Below, one piece after another: positions 8,844-16,557 of a stretch of 64,000 nt of DNA. Position numbers and translations under genes: made by a program. Numbering within the stretch: position 1 is the stretch's first letter; each line of letters opens with the position of its first letter. The notes under the pieces were generated by a model that made no database searches, had not been told where the DNA came from, and saw only the letters and a list, made by a program, of their open reading frames with translations. Source of the DNA: Brevundimonas sp. (GTDB lineage: Bacteria; Pseudomonadota; Alphaproteobacteria; Caulobacterales; Caulobacteraceae); contig NZ_JACVCG010000005.1 in assembly GCF_016742135.1 (NCBI RefSeq), positions 1 through 64,000 of the forward strand, given 5' to 3'.

Positions 8844-9251
8844 GTGAGGGCGCTCACAGCATACGCCTGCCTGATCCTCCTCTTGAGCGGATGCGCGACC
8901 ACTGCCGGTTCGCCCGCCTCGAAGGCAGAACGCTGCAGTGTGATCGCAGAGGTCGCCAGAAGTCAGTATGGCTTTGGCCCGGAGTTCGGTTTGCCTCTCT
9001 TGGAAGACAGCTGGGGAACCGACTGCGATTGGACAGCCAATGGCGTGCCAATGGCAATTGTCCGTTGGGAACATTTCGACATCCTCGGCAGTCAGTACCA
9101 ATTCGAACAACCGCGACAGCGGGGCGGGGTGATGACCGTCAAGGCGATCCAAAGTGGGCACAATTTCATTGTTCGGACCTGTAGATTGCGCCGTGATGGA
9201 GACGGGTGGCGCCTCGTCAGTGAGTGCCCGATTACGGACTATCGGCACTGA
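8844..9251 (+). CDS. Hypothetical lipoprotein
   Basis: A 135-residue predicted lipoprotein that starts with GTG one base after the preceding stop. It has a short signal peptide with lipobox LLSGC (Cys17). The mature part contains three further Cys (near residues 31, 60 and 112) that could form disulphides. The base composition is less GC-rich than its neighbours. I recognise no family. The tight coupling to the TPP enzyme gene suggests co-transcription but not necessarily shared function. Confidence 0.7.
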   Translation: MRALTAYACLILLLSGCATTAGSPASKAERCSVIAEVARSQYGFGPEFGLPLLEDSWGTDCDWTANGVPMAIVRWEHFDILGSQYQFEQPRQRGGVMTVKAIQSGHNFIVRTCRLRRDGDGWRLVSECPITDYRH

Positions 9252-9406
9252 TCCGATCCAGACACTTGACGCAACATGGTTCAGGCGCACTTATGGCGCC
9301 TAGCGCCCCTCCGATAGCTTCGGCGGTCGGACGCGCGGCGGGCCCAAGGTCCGCCGTTGCATTTTCAGGGCTGTATTGCCTGTCAGTGTAGGCGTGAAAG
9401 CTTACT

Positions 9407-9527
9407 CCGCTTCCCCGGCGAAGGCCGGGGTCCAGATGTCAGGCACCAGCCCAAGGACCTGAAACTCGCTCCAAAATTAGCAACCTCACTGCGGGGATCT
9501 GGATCCCGGCCTTCGCCGGGAAGACGG
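9407..9527. repeat. Inverted-repeat element in the 9252-9574 intergenic region
   Basis: The two 29-nt arms 9407-9435 and 9499-9527 are near-perfect inverse copies around the core CCCCGGCGAAGGCCGGGGTC and can fold into one long hairpin with a loop of about 63 nt. The same arm sequences recur at 55614-55642 and 55672-55700, so it is an interspersed, non-coding palindromic element. The rest of the 323-nt gap (9252-9406 and 9528-9574) shows no gene, and no promoter can be named with confidence. Confidence 0.75.
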
Positions 9528-9574
9528 ATGCTTAGCTCGCCGCCTTGACCTGTTTGCTGTATGAGGCCGACCCC

Positions 9575-10282
9575 ATGCCCTACCCCGTCACTGTTCTGAC
9601 CATGTTTCCGGAGGCTTTTCCGGGGCCGCTCGGCGTGTCGCTGATCGGGACGGCGTGGCGTGAGCGCGGGCTGTGGAGCCTGGATACGGTTGACATCCGG
9701 GCCTTTAGCGACGATAGGCGCGGCTTCCTGGACGACACCCCTGCGGGTGGCGGGCCCGGAGCTGTGCTGAAGGCCGATGTGGTCGCCCGGGCTCTTGACA
9801 GTCTGGATGGCCCGAAACGACCCCTTCTGTACATGAGCGCCCGGGGCCGGCCCCTGACCCAGGCGCGGGTGAAGGACTGGGCCACGGCCGACGGTCTCGT
9901 CGTGCTGTGCGGCCGGTTCGAGGGGGTGGACCAGCGGGTGCTTGACGCGCGCGGGTTTGAGGAGGTCGCGGTCGGCGACGCGGTCCTTGCCGGTGGCGAG
10001 GCGGCGGCGATGGTGGCGATCGAGGCGTGCGTAAGACTGTTGCCCGGCGTCCTCGGCCAGGCGGCCAGTCTGGAGAGTGAGAGTTTCGAGGACGGGCTTC
10101 TGGAGCATCCGCAGTACACGCGACCGCGGACGTTCGAGGGGCACGACATTCCCGAGGTCCTGCTGTCGGGTGACCATCAAAAGGTCGCACGATGGCGCCA
10201 GGAGCAAAGGGAGCAGACGACCCGTGAGCGACGGCCAGACCTGTGGGCCGCCTTTGCGGACAAGACCACCCCGCGAGGCTGA
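9575..10282 (+). CDS. trmD: tRNA (guanine37-N1)-methyltransferase
   Basis: Methylates G37 of tRNAs using SAM. The SPOUT-fold motifs are clear: [22 protein letters not shown], the trefoil-knot region with [13 protein letters not shown], and [11 protein letters not shown] place the start at the ATG that begins [17 protein letters not shown]. An in-frame TTG ten codons upstream adds only unrelated residues. The length is 235 residues. rplS follows 51 nt downstream as usual, but the customary rpsP and rimM are not upstream here. Confidence 0.97.
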   Translation: MPYPVTVLTMFPEAFPGPLGVSLIGTAWRERGLWSLDTVDIRAFSDDRRGFLDDTPAGGGPGAVLKADVVARALDSLDGPKRPLLYMSARGRPLTQARVKDWATADGLVVLCGRFEGVDQRVLDARGFEEVAVGDAVLAGGEAAAMVAIEACVRLLPGVLGQAASLESESFEDGLLEHPQYTRPRTFEGHDIPEVLLSGDHQKVARWRQEQREQTTRERRPDLWAAFADKTTPRG

Positions 10283-10320
10283 TCGCCTCGCCAACTGACA
10301 GCTAAAGGGCGCAAAAGCCC
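10273..10320 (+). promoter_or_regulatory. Small hairpins between trmD and rplS
   Basis: A perfect 7-bp stem GCGAGGC/GCCTCGC (10273-10291) has the trmD stop codon in its loop. A weak 4-bp GGGC/GCCC stem (10307-10320) lies just before the rplS ribosome-binding site. These could serve as a processing or differential-expression signal that raises rplS relative to trmD. This is inferred from shape only. Confidence 0.35.
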
Positions 10321-10333
10321 GACGGAGAGTGAC

Positions 10334-10759
10334 ATGAACATCGTCCAGCAGCTTGCTGCCGAAGAAAAAGCCCGCCTGCTCGAAGCGCGCGAAATCCCCG
10401 ACTTCCAGCCCGGCGACACCCTGCGCGTCATGGTCAAGATCAAGGAAGGCGAGCGCGAGCGCGTCCAGGCCTTTGAAGGCGTCTGCATCGCCCGCGCCGG
10501 CGGCGGCGTGAACGAGACCTTCACCGTCCGCAAGATCAGCTTTGGCGAGGGCGTGGAGCGGAAATTCCCGATCCTGTCGCCGAACATCGAATCCATCGAG
10601 GTCAAGCGTCGCGGCGTCGTGCGGCGCGCCAAGCTCTATTATCTGCGCGATCGTCGCGGCAAGTCGGCCCGGATCGCCGAACGCCAGACGGTCCGTCCGA
10701 CCAAGGGCGTCTCCGTGCCGGAAACCGGCAAGGCCGAGGCTCCTGACACCGAAGCGTGA
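10334..10759 (+). CDS. rplS: 50S ribosomal protein L19
   Basis: L19 lies at the 30S-50S interface. Residues 1-115 are a standard L19 ([72 protein letters not shown]). The remaining tail of about 25 residues is a family-variable extension ending in acidic residues. A strong intrinsic terminator follows directly. Confidence 0.98.
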   Translation: MNIVQQLAAEEKARLLEAREIPDFQPGDTLRVMVKIKEGERERVQAFEGVCIARAGGGVNETFTVRKISFGEGVERKFPILSPNIESIEVKRRGVVRRAKLYYLRDRRGKSARIAERQTVRPTKGVSVPETGKAEAPDTEA

Positions 10760-10781
10760 GACGCAGGTCGGCGAGAATGCG

Positions 10782-10811
10782 AAAGGCCCCGGAGCGATCC
10801 GGGGCCTTTTT
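10782..10811 (+). terminator. Intrinsic terminator of trmD-rplS
   Basis: AAAGGCCCCGGA (10782-10793) pairs with TCCGGGGCCTTT (10798-10809) around a GCGA loop, followed by a T run (10807-10811). Confidence 0.92.
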
Positions 10812-10901
10812 GCTGCGCCCTGCTGCCGCCCGTCAGGGATCGGCGCTTGCCGAACCGGTGGACGCGGGTATCGTGGGCGGATCGCAATCCCGGAGCCCGC
10901 C

Positions 10902-11390
10902 ATGCGTCTCGCCGTCACCCTCGCCGCCGCCGTCGCCGCCACCACGACCCTCGGCGCGGCCGCCGCCCGGGCCCAGGAAGCTCCGGCGGTCACGGGGCCC
11001 TATTATCTGATCGATATCACGCGGGAAGCGCTCATCTTTGCCGCAGGGGGAACGGTGCAGAAATCCGGCGATATCGCCCATGTCACCGTCATCATCGGAT
11101 CGTCGCCGGATGCCCTGGCCGAGACCGGGTTCGGGCGTCTGGACATGCGCTATCAGTTCAATTGCCGGAACTCGACCTACAAGACCCCCAGCTTTGCCGG
11201 ATATGGCGGAGACGGCGAATTGATGGGCGCCCTCACGGATGACTCGGACTGGGAGGCGGTCAATCCGGAGGCACCGTCCGCCCTCGTTATGGACCTGGCC
11301 TGCAACGGCAACATGCCCGCCGACATGGTGCTGGAGGGCGATGTCCAGATGATCGTCACCGAGTACCGGGCGTTCATTCTCGAACAATAG
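10902..11390 (+). CDS. Secreted protein of unknown function, tandem paralogue A
   Basis: A 162-residue protein with a signal peptide (MRLAVTLAAAVAATTTLGAA, cleavage after ARA near residue 24). The core includes GGTVQKSGDIAHVTVIIGS, GRLDMRYQFNCRNSTYKTP and, near the end, DLACNGNMPAD. Two mature Cys (in FNC and LAC) are shared with the next gene and probably form a disulphide. It is a tandem duplicate of the downstream gene (11504-11989), with the same length and order of motifs. I do not recognise the family. Confidence 0.8.
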   Translation: MRLAVTLAAAVAATTTLGAAAARAQEAPAVTGPYYLIDITREALIFAAGGTVQKSGDIAHVTVIIGSSPDALAETGFGRLDMRYQFNCRNSTYKTPSFAGYGGDGELMGALTDDSDWEAVNPEAPSALVMDLACNGNMPADMVLEGDVQMIVTEYRAFILEQ

Positions 11391-11503
11391 GCAGCCCTGC
11401 CCGGTCCGCCCGGCATGACCGAACCTGACATCAGGCACGGGGCCCCTGTCGCGTTTTAAGAAGCTGGGTTATGAATTGGCCGGACGCTGTTCAGGAGATC
11501 ATC

Positions 11504-11989
11504 ATGCGCCTCGCCCTCGCCCTTGCTGCCGGCACCCTGGCGGCCACGACTTTCGGCATTTCCGCCGCCGTAGCCCAGTCGGCACCCCGTTTCTCGGCCC
11601 CCTATTACATCGTCGACGCCGACGAGAATGCCCTGGCCATCGCCTCGGGCGGTTCGGTCCGCAAGTCGGGCAATATCGCCAGCATGACCGTGATCATGGG
11701 GTCCCACCCGGATCAGGTTGCCCAGAGCGGCATCGCGCGTCTGGACATGGCCTATGAGTTCAACTGCTCGAACTCGACCTACCGCACGCCGGCTGCCGCC
11801 GCCTATGATGTCGACGGCGACTTCATGGGGGCCATCGACGACGACTCGCCGTGGGAGGCAGTGGCCCCCAACAGCAACAACTGGACCTTCAAGAGCATTG
11901 CCTGTGACGGTACCATTCCCGCGGACAGTGAAGTGGACGGGGACCTGACCACCATCCTCGCCATCTACCGGGAATGGGTCGTCGAATAG
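11504..11989 (+). CDS. Secreted protein of unknown function, tandem paralogue B
   Basis: A 161-residue paralogue of the preceding gene. It has signal peptide MRLALALAAGTLAATTFG and the shared motifs GGSVRKSGNIASMTVIMGS, ARLDMAYEFNCSNSTYRTP and IACDGTIPADSEVDGD. The ATG at 11504 is chosen because it follows AGGAG with good spacing and matches the start of paralogue A. An upstream in-frame ATG at 11471 has no support. A strong terminator follows. Confidence 0.8.
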   Translation: MRLALALAAGTLAATTFGISAAVAQSAPRFSAPYYIVDADENALAIASGGSVRKSGNIASMTVIMGSHPDQVAQSGIARLDMAYEFNCSNSTYRTPAAAAYDVDGDFMGAIDDDSPWEAVAPNSNNWTFKSIACDGTIPADSEVDGDLTTILAIYREWVVE

Positions 11990-12014
11990 GCCAACGCCGA
12001 TTTCGCCCGCACAG

Positions 12015-12046
12015 AGGGCTCCGGTTCGCACCGGAGCCCTTTTTTC
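12015..12046. terminator. Intrinsic terminator between convergent genes
   Basis: GGGCTCCGGT (12016-12025) pairs perfectly with ACCGGAGCCC (12030-12039) around a 4-nt loop, followed by six T. It ends the paralogue pair on the plus strand and is 4 nt from the stop of the convergent gene. Confidence 0.9.
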
Positions 12047-12050
12047 TATC

Positions 12051-12548
12051 CTACAGGCCCGGGCTGAAGCTGTCGTGGGGCGGCAGCAGATGGCGTTCGC
12101 GATCGCCGGGATGAGGGTCGATCCTGTCGAAGGCGTCCTGGAGGATGGCACGGGTGGCCTCTCCCAGATCCGGATCGTTGAGCGCCACCTCCCAGGTGTC
12201 GATTAGATAGGCCTCGCCCTCGCGGATCGATCCGTCGAGGGTACCATCATCCCGCAGGAACGCATGCTTGATGTCCATGAAGGCACGGTGGGCCTTGGCC
12301 AGCAGCGAGCCCTCCTGTGCAGGAAGGCCCCCGAGATCGCGGGCCCTCTGCTGCAGGATATCCACCAGGCTGTCGCGCTGCTCGGCCAGGCGGCCGTAGG
12401 CCAGCTTGCGGCCGGGATCGTCGCTCTCGCGTGAGGCCTCGCGATAGCCCTCGGCGCTGTCGAGGGTAACCTTGATCAGGCGGTTGAGCACATCGATGTC
12501 ATGCCCGTGGTCGTGAGGGTGGACCTCGGCAATATCCAGTCGGGCCAT
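12051..12548 (-). CDS. DUF2383/PA2169-type four-helix protein
   Basis: A 165-residue, mostly helical protein. An N-terminal His-rich stretch (HPHDHGHDIDVLN) is followed by a long helix pattern with NRLIKVTLDSAEGYREAS and RLAEQRDSLVDILQQ, then GSLLAKAHRAFMDIKHAF. This matches the DUF2383/PA2169 family of ferritin-like helical bundles, whose function is not established. The ATG at 12548 follows AGGAGGTC, which decides the start. Confidence 0.8.
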   Translation of the reverse strand: MARLDIAEVHPHDHGHDIDVLNRLIKVTLDSAEGYREASRESDDPGRKLAYGRLAEQRDSLVDILQQRARDLGGLPAQEGSLLAKAHRAFMDIKHAFLRDDGTLDGSIREGEAYLIDTWEVALNDPDLGEATRAILQDAFDRIDPHPGDRERHLLPPHDSFSPGL

Positions 12549-12621
12549 GATGACCTCCTGTTCCTGCACCTCTCCCCGGGAAGAAAATGCATGGAAAGGC
12601 CGGGGGGTTGCCGGAACGCGA

Positions 12622-13413
12622 TCACAAACGGGTGCGCAGCGACCACAGCTCCGGGAAGCAGCGACGCTTGAGCGTCTCGGTCAGATAGCCGACCCCGTCG
12701 GTGCCGCCGGTGCCGGTCTTGCGGCCGATGATGCGCTCGACGGTCACAACATGCTTGTGCCGCCAGGTCAGGAGGGCATCATCCAGATCGACCAGCTTCT
12801 CGGCCAGCTGATAGAGGGACCAGTAGCGTTCGGGCTCACGATAGACGGTTAGCCAGGCGGCCTCGACCGCCGGGTGGGGCACGTAGGGGGCGCTGATGTC
12901 GCGTTCCAGCACCTCGGGCGGCAGGTCCAGCCCGGCGCGGGCCAGCTGATGCAGGGCGTCGTCATAGAGACTGGGGGCCTCGATGGCGGCCTTGAGGGCG
13001 GCGTGGGCCTCGGGCCGATCCTCGTGATGGGCGAGGAAGCGGGCGTCCTTGAGGCCCAGCATCGCCTCGACGCGGCGGAACTGATCGCTCTGAAAGCCCG
13101 AACTGGTGCCCAGAACGCCGCGGAAGCGCAGATAATCGGCCGGGGTCAGGGTCGCGAGGATATCCCAGCTCTGCGTCATCACCGCCTGGATACGGCTGAT
13201 GCGGGCCATGCTCTTGTAAGCGGGGACCAGATCGCCGGCACGCACCAGCCGCTGGGCCAGCACCAGCTCGTGCAGGATCTGCTTGAGCCACAGTTCCTTG
13301 GTCTGGTGGATGATGACGAACAGCATTTCGTCATGCTGGTCCGACAGGGGATGCTGGCAGGCCAGAAGGTCATCCAGCGCCAGATAGCCGGCGTAGGTGA
13401 TGGGGCGGGTCAT
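12622..13413 (-). CDS. kynA: Tryptophan 2,3-dioxygenase
   Basis: A heme enzyme that opens the indole ring of L-tryptophan to N-formylkynurenine, the first step of the kynurenine route. Diagnostic blocks are TYAGYLALDDLLACQHPLS near the N-terminus, HDEMLFVIIHQTKELWLKQ, and the heme-ligand region WRHKHVVTVERIIG (about 219-232) followed by KTGTGGTDGVGYL. Length of 263 residues fits bacterial TDO. It starts 7 nt after the CHAP-domain gene and is probably co-transcribed with it. No kynB or kynU is nearby. Confidence 0.95.
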   Translation of the reverse strand: MTRPITYAGYLALDDLLACQHPLSDQHDEMLFVIIHQTKELWLKQILHELVLAQRLVRAGDLVPAYKSMARISRIQAVMTQSWDILATLTPADYLRFRGVLGTSSGFQSDQFRRVEAMLGLKDARFLAHHEDRPEAHAALKAAIEAPSLYDDALHQLARAGLDLPPEVLERDISAPYVPHPAVEAAWLTVYREPERYWSLYQLAEKLVDLDDALLTWRHKHVVTVERIIGRKTGTGGTDGVGYLTETLKRRCFPELWSLRTRL

Positions 13414-13420
13414 GCCGGCC

Positions 13421-13954
13421 TCACGGCTGGCCGAAGCCGAACTCCGCAGTCTCCGGCAAGGCGGCCTGACGCAGGGGGACAGAGCTGGCCAGCGGTTCCT
13501 TGTACACAAAGCCGTAGATCGGATAGACGCTGGAGCCGAGATCGTTGATCGGGGCGTACCAGACCTTGACCCGGCTCCAGTCCCCCGCGTCAGAGACGTC
13601 GACGACGGTGACGTTCTCCTCGATCTTGCCGCGGCTGCCGCCCCAGTTGGCGTGGGTGACGCGGATCACGCGATCGGTCAGCACTTCGGAGACCATGGCC
13701 ACATGGCCGCGCGTCATTCGTCCATGGGCCTGGAACACCAGAACAGCACCGGTTTCGGGCTGATTGCCGGTGCGGAAACGCTCCGTCCCCTGACGCCACC
13801 AGGTCCAGGCGTCGCCATAAATCTCGATGCCGGACGCCAACCGCGCAAAGGTCACGCACTGCCAGTAGACGTCCTGGGCCCGTCCGGGTGTGACGGTGAT
13901 CAGGCTGAGACCAAGGGTGGCGGCAACCAAAAGGGCGGAGACGCGTTTCAGCAT
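13421..13954 (-). CDS. Secreted CHAP-domain amidase/peptidase
   Basis: A 177-residue exported protein, probably a peptidoglycan amidase or endopeptidase. The signal peptide is residues 1-26 (MLKRVSALLVAATLGLSLIT, cleavage after GRA). The CHAP catalytic Cys lies in QCVTFARL (about residue 32), and the His in GHVAMVSEVL follows about 60 residues later. The start is the ATG that gives the signal peptide. The gene is immediately upstream of kynA, a functionally unrelated partner. Confidence 0.88.
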   Translation of the reverse strand: MLKRVSALLVAATLGLSLITVTPGRAQDVYWQCVTFARLASGIEIYGDAWTWWRQGTERFRTGNQPETGAVLVFQAHGRMTRGHVAMVSEVLTDRVIRVTHANWGGSRGKIEENVTVVDVSDAGDWSRVKVWYAPINDLGSSVYPIYGFVYKEPLASSVPLRQAALPETAEFGFGQP

Positions 13955-13988
13955 GCGGATTGCTCTGCGCTGTTGAGACTGCTTCGGC

Positions 13989-15134
13989 CTATACGATAGT
14001 TTTCGACGCCTGAAACCCCTCGACAGGGGAATTTGCTGTGGGCGGAAGTATGCGAGGCCGCCCGGGACGGCGCGCACGGAGCCAGCCTCGAGCGGGCTTT
14101 TCCACCAGATGGTAGGTGACAGCCGCCACCACCGGCACCATCAGCACCAGTGCCAGCCAGACGGGCCACCAGAGGCCAGCGTCGCCCGCACCGGTCAGAC
14201 GGGCTGCGACATTGACCGCGACCAGCTTGACCGGAATGCAGACCATATAGACCGAGTAGCTGATCTCCCCCAGATACACCGCCGGGGCCGAGGCCATGAC
14301 GCCCGCACTTCCGTTGGGGATGCCCGCGAGGCCCAGGATCATCAGTCCCGCCAGGACGACGATCAGGGCATCCGGGGCGTTGAGCGCCGCCGCGGCCGCC
14401 AGCCCCAGCACCGAGATCGTCGCGAGGGCCGCCGGTCGGGCGACAGGTGCCCGGCGATACAGCAGGTAGAGGGCACAGCCATAGGCGAAGCACGGCACGA
14501 TCCGAAGTGCGCCCCACTGGATGGTGGCCTGGGTCAGGGGGAAGCCGGCCAGGACCTGAAACACCAGATAAATCGCCGGAATAAAGGCGGCCGTAGCAGC
14601 CACGGCAATCCATGGCCGGTTGCGCATGCGCCAGGCGACGGCGGCGAAGACGGGGAAGGTCAGATAGGCGAACCATTCCGCCGAGATCGACCAGGAGGGG
14701 TGGTTGAAGGCGGCCTCCGGAGCCAGGCCCCAGGCATGGACCATGGCCAGATTGGCGGGCAGGGAGGCCCAGTCGAGCACACTGGCGTTCAGCGACATGC
14801 CGGCGACCGTGGCCGCCAGCCCCAGCGCGATCACGCCGAACAGGGTGAACAGGTGCAGGGGATAGACCCGGGCCAGCCGCGCCCAGAGGAAACCCCCATA
14901 GTCCGAGCGTTTCGTGCCGAACGCCTCGAGGTAGACGTGGCACAGGATAAAGCCCGACAGGACGAAGAAGACCTCGACCCCCAGATAGCCCTTGGCCACC
15001 GCATGGGGGAGGACACCGACGTCGAGGTCAGGCCAGAAGGCATAGATCACCACCCAGGCCGCCGCCAGAAAGCGCAGCGCCGTGAGCGGGCGCAGATCGG
15101 CGGGGCCATGGATCTCGGGCGGTGTCGCGGTCAT
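13989..15134 (-). CDS. Acyltransferase 3 family membrane protein
   Basis: An integral membrane O-acyltransferase of the OafA/NodX type, 381 residues with about ten hydrophobic segments. The signature is LTALRFLAAAWVVIYAFW near the N-terminus and YLGVEVFFVLSGFILCHVY in the second helix pair. The ATG at 15134 is preferred to a TTG two codons earlier. The family acylates surface sugars, exported polysaccharides or lipids. Nothing nearby identifies the acceptor. Confidence 0.9.
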   Translation of the reverse strand: MTATPPEIHGPADLRPLTALRFLAAAWVVIYAFWPDLDVGVLPHAVAKGYLGVEVFFVLSGFILCHVYLEAFGTKRSDYGGFLWARLARVYPLHLFTLFGVIALGLAATVAGMSLNASVLDWASLPANLAMVHAWGLAPEAAFNHPSWSISAEWFAYLTFPVFAAVAWRMRNRPWIAVAATAAFIPAIYLVFQVLAGFPLTQATIQWGALRIVPCFAYGCALYLLYRRAPVARPAALATISVLGLAAAAALNAPDALIVVLAGLMILGLAGIPNGSAGVMASAPAVYLGEISYSVYMVCIPVKLVAVNVAARLTGAGDAGLWWPVWLALVLMVPVVAAVTYHLVEKPARGWLRARRPGRPRILPPTANSPVEGFQASKTIV

Positions 15135-15170
15135 GGCCAAGACCCTGCCATGCCGCCGATGTGAGAAGCG

Positions 15171-15656
15171 TTAAGAGGCCGCGTCGGTCGTAGCGCCCAC
15201 CGGGGCGTCGACCACCAGGCCGGATTCCCCGGCGCTCATGATGGCCGAGACCGTCGCCGCGCAGCCGTTCAGGGTCTCGCCGCCGACCTCCAGGCGGGCC
15301 GTCAGGGGATAGGTGCGGTCGCTCATGCCGTCCGAACATTCCGTCGCCATCAGGATCAGGTCGATGGGCGCGCCGTCGGCCGTGGTGCCGCGCCAGCTGG
15401 CCACCGTGCCCATCAGTTCGACCCCGTCATGCGTGGCCCGCTGTTCCGGACGGTCGACGCCGGAATAGACCAGGGCGTCGCTCGTGATGTCCACACCCCA
15501 GAAGGGTTCGGTCCCGAGCGCGCGGAGCGGCTGATCCAGCGGGATCCCGCCCAGCTCCAGCGCTTGTGCAGGAGGCTCGACCGGCGGCGGGGCCTCGGCT
15601 TCGGGCGAACAGGCTGTGAGGGCCACAACGGCCATGGCGGAGAGGATCAGACGCAT
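15171..15656 (-). CDS. Lipoprotein with GTEPFW motif (COG3650-like)
   Basis: A 161-residue predicted lipoprotein with lipobox ALTAC (Cys17) after a short signal peptide, a Pro-rich linker (about 20-32), then ALGTEPFWGVDITSDALVYS. The GTEPFW motif is typical of a group of uncharacterised envelope proteins, often seen with META/HslJ-like domains. Two Cys in the body (ECSDG and NGCAATV) may pair. The start ATG is the one that gives the lipoprotein signal. Function is unknown. Confidence 0.78.
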   Translation of the reverse strand: MRLILSAMAVVALTACSPEAEAPPPVEPPAQALELGGIPLDQPLRALGTEPFWGVDITSDALVYSGVDRPEQRATHDGVELMGTVASWRGTTADGAPIDLILMATECSDGMSDRTYPLTARLEVGGETLNGCAATVSAIMSAGESGLVVDAPVGATTDAAS

Positions 15657-15779
15657 AACAGGCTCCCGGAAGGTTCCCTTCATGCCAACGCCATCCCGCC
15701 GTCGGGGTCAAGTCGACGCCCCCTCGGCGCGCGCCGTGTTCCGGTGTAGGGTTAACGCCGTCATGTGAAAGGACGTCCC

Positions 15780-16304
15780 ATGAAGATCCTGCGTATCGTG
15801 CTCGTTCTGGCGGTACTGGCCTATGCCGGATGGCTGGCCTGGCCCTTCCTGTCCCCCTTCCTCGAGGGCGCGGGTATGGACGCTGCCGCAACCCGGGCCG
15901 GGGCCGAGGCCCAGGTCGGACTGGACCTGCCGATCATCGCCCTGTGGATCGGTGCGGTGGTGCTTTATCTGGTCGCGGCCTTCCTATTGGGATCAGGCAA
16001 TTCGCGGGCGGCCGTCGCCTATTTCCTCGGGTTCATGGCCGATGCCGTTCTGCGCCTCGCGATCGACCGGGGCGGTTTCGGCGGCGGCAGTGATGCCGGT
16101 GGCAAGTTCGATCCGAATGCGCCTTCCATGCAATCGACCATCACCGAGGGCGGCCCGGCTGCCGCGCCGGGCGGGTTGGGGGCCGAGCTTGGCATCGATC
16201 CCACCTGGCTGGTGCTGGGGGCCCTGATCGTGATCGGTCTGCTGATCGTGATGGTCACGCGGGCGCGTCGCCGCAAAAGGATCCCTGGCCAGCTTTCGAT
16301 CTGA
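15780..16304 (+). CDS. Membrane protein of unknown function
   Basis: A 174-residue protein with hydrophobic segments at about 5-25, 50-75 and 145-165. The stretch between the last two is Gly-rich and hydrophilic (GGFGGGSDAGGKFDP), and the C-terminus is basic (RARRRKR). The ATG at 15780 follows AAAGGA, and a GTG five codons upstream is less likely. No family is recognised. Confidence 0.72.
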   Translation: MKILRIVLVLAVLAYAGWLAWPFLSPFLEGAGMDAAATRAGAEAQVGLDLPIIALWIGAVVLYLVAAFLLGSGNSRAAVAYFLGFMADAVLRLAIDRGGFGGGSDAGGKFDPNAPSMQSTITEGGPAAAPGGLGAELGIDPTWLVLGALIVIGLLIVMVTRARRRKRIPGQLSI

Positions 16305-16328
16305 GGCGACCGACCCCACATCGGTATA

Positions 16329-16380
16329 GACCGAAATCGGTTCAGTCGGACGCCTGTCCGACTGGGCTCAGATTTCGGTC
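16329..16380. repeat. Nested hairpin A upstream of lpdA
   Basis: The outer arms GACCGAAATC (16329-16338) and GATTTCGGTC (16371-16380) enclose inner arms CAGTCGGAC (16343-16351) and GTCCGACTG (16356-16364). All four arms pair perfectly. There is no T run, so this is probably not a simple terminator. It is the first of two adjacent hairpins in the 253-nt gap before lpdA. Confidence 0.75.
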
Positions 16381-16393
16381 CAGTGTTATTCGA

Positions 16394-16453
16394 GAGCCTG
16401 ATTCACGGCATCGGCCGAATCGCGAAGCGATTCCACCTCAACCGATCAGGCTC
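16394..16453. repeat. Nested hairpin B with clustered GANTC sites
   Basis: The outer arms GAGCCTGAT (16394-16402) and ATCAGGCTC (16445-16453) enclose inner arms GAATCGC (16417-16423) and GCGATTC (16427-16433). GANTC sites, the target of the alphaproteobacterial CcrM methyltransferase, occur at 16400, 16417 and 16429 within it and at 16463 just after it. It may be an interspersed structured repeat, an RNA element in the lpdA leader, or a methylation-sensitive regulatory site. Confidence 0.65.
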
Positions 16454-16557
16454 TTGACGGTTGATTCCCGCGTCAGGGGCGCTAGACCGGCCATCGACCG
16501 ATCCGGCGCGGCCCTCCCCGGCCGTCTGCCGCGTTTCCGACCCGACCGAGGACACCC

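Noticed and set aside
9407..9527. CRISPR-like repeats
   Set aside because: Only two inverse arms are present, without regular spacers or cas genes.
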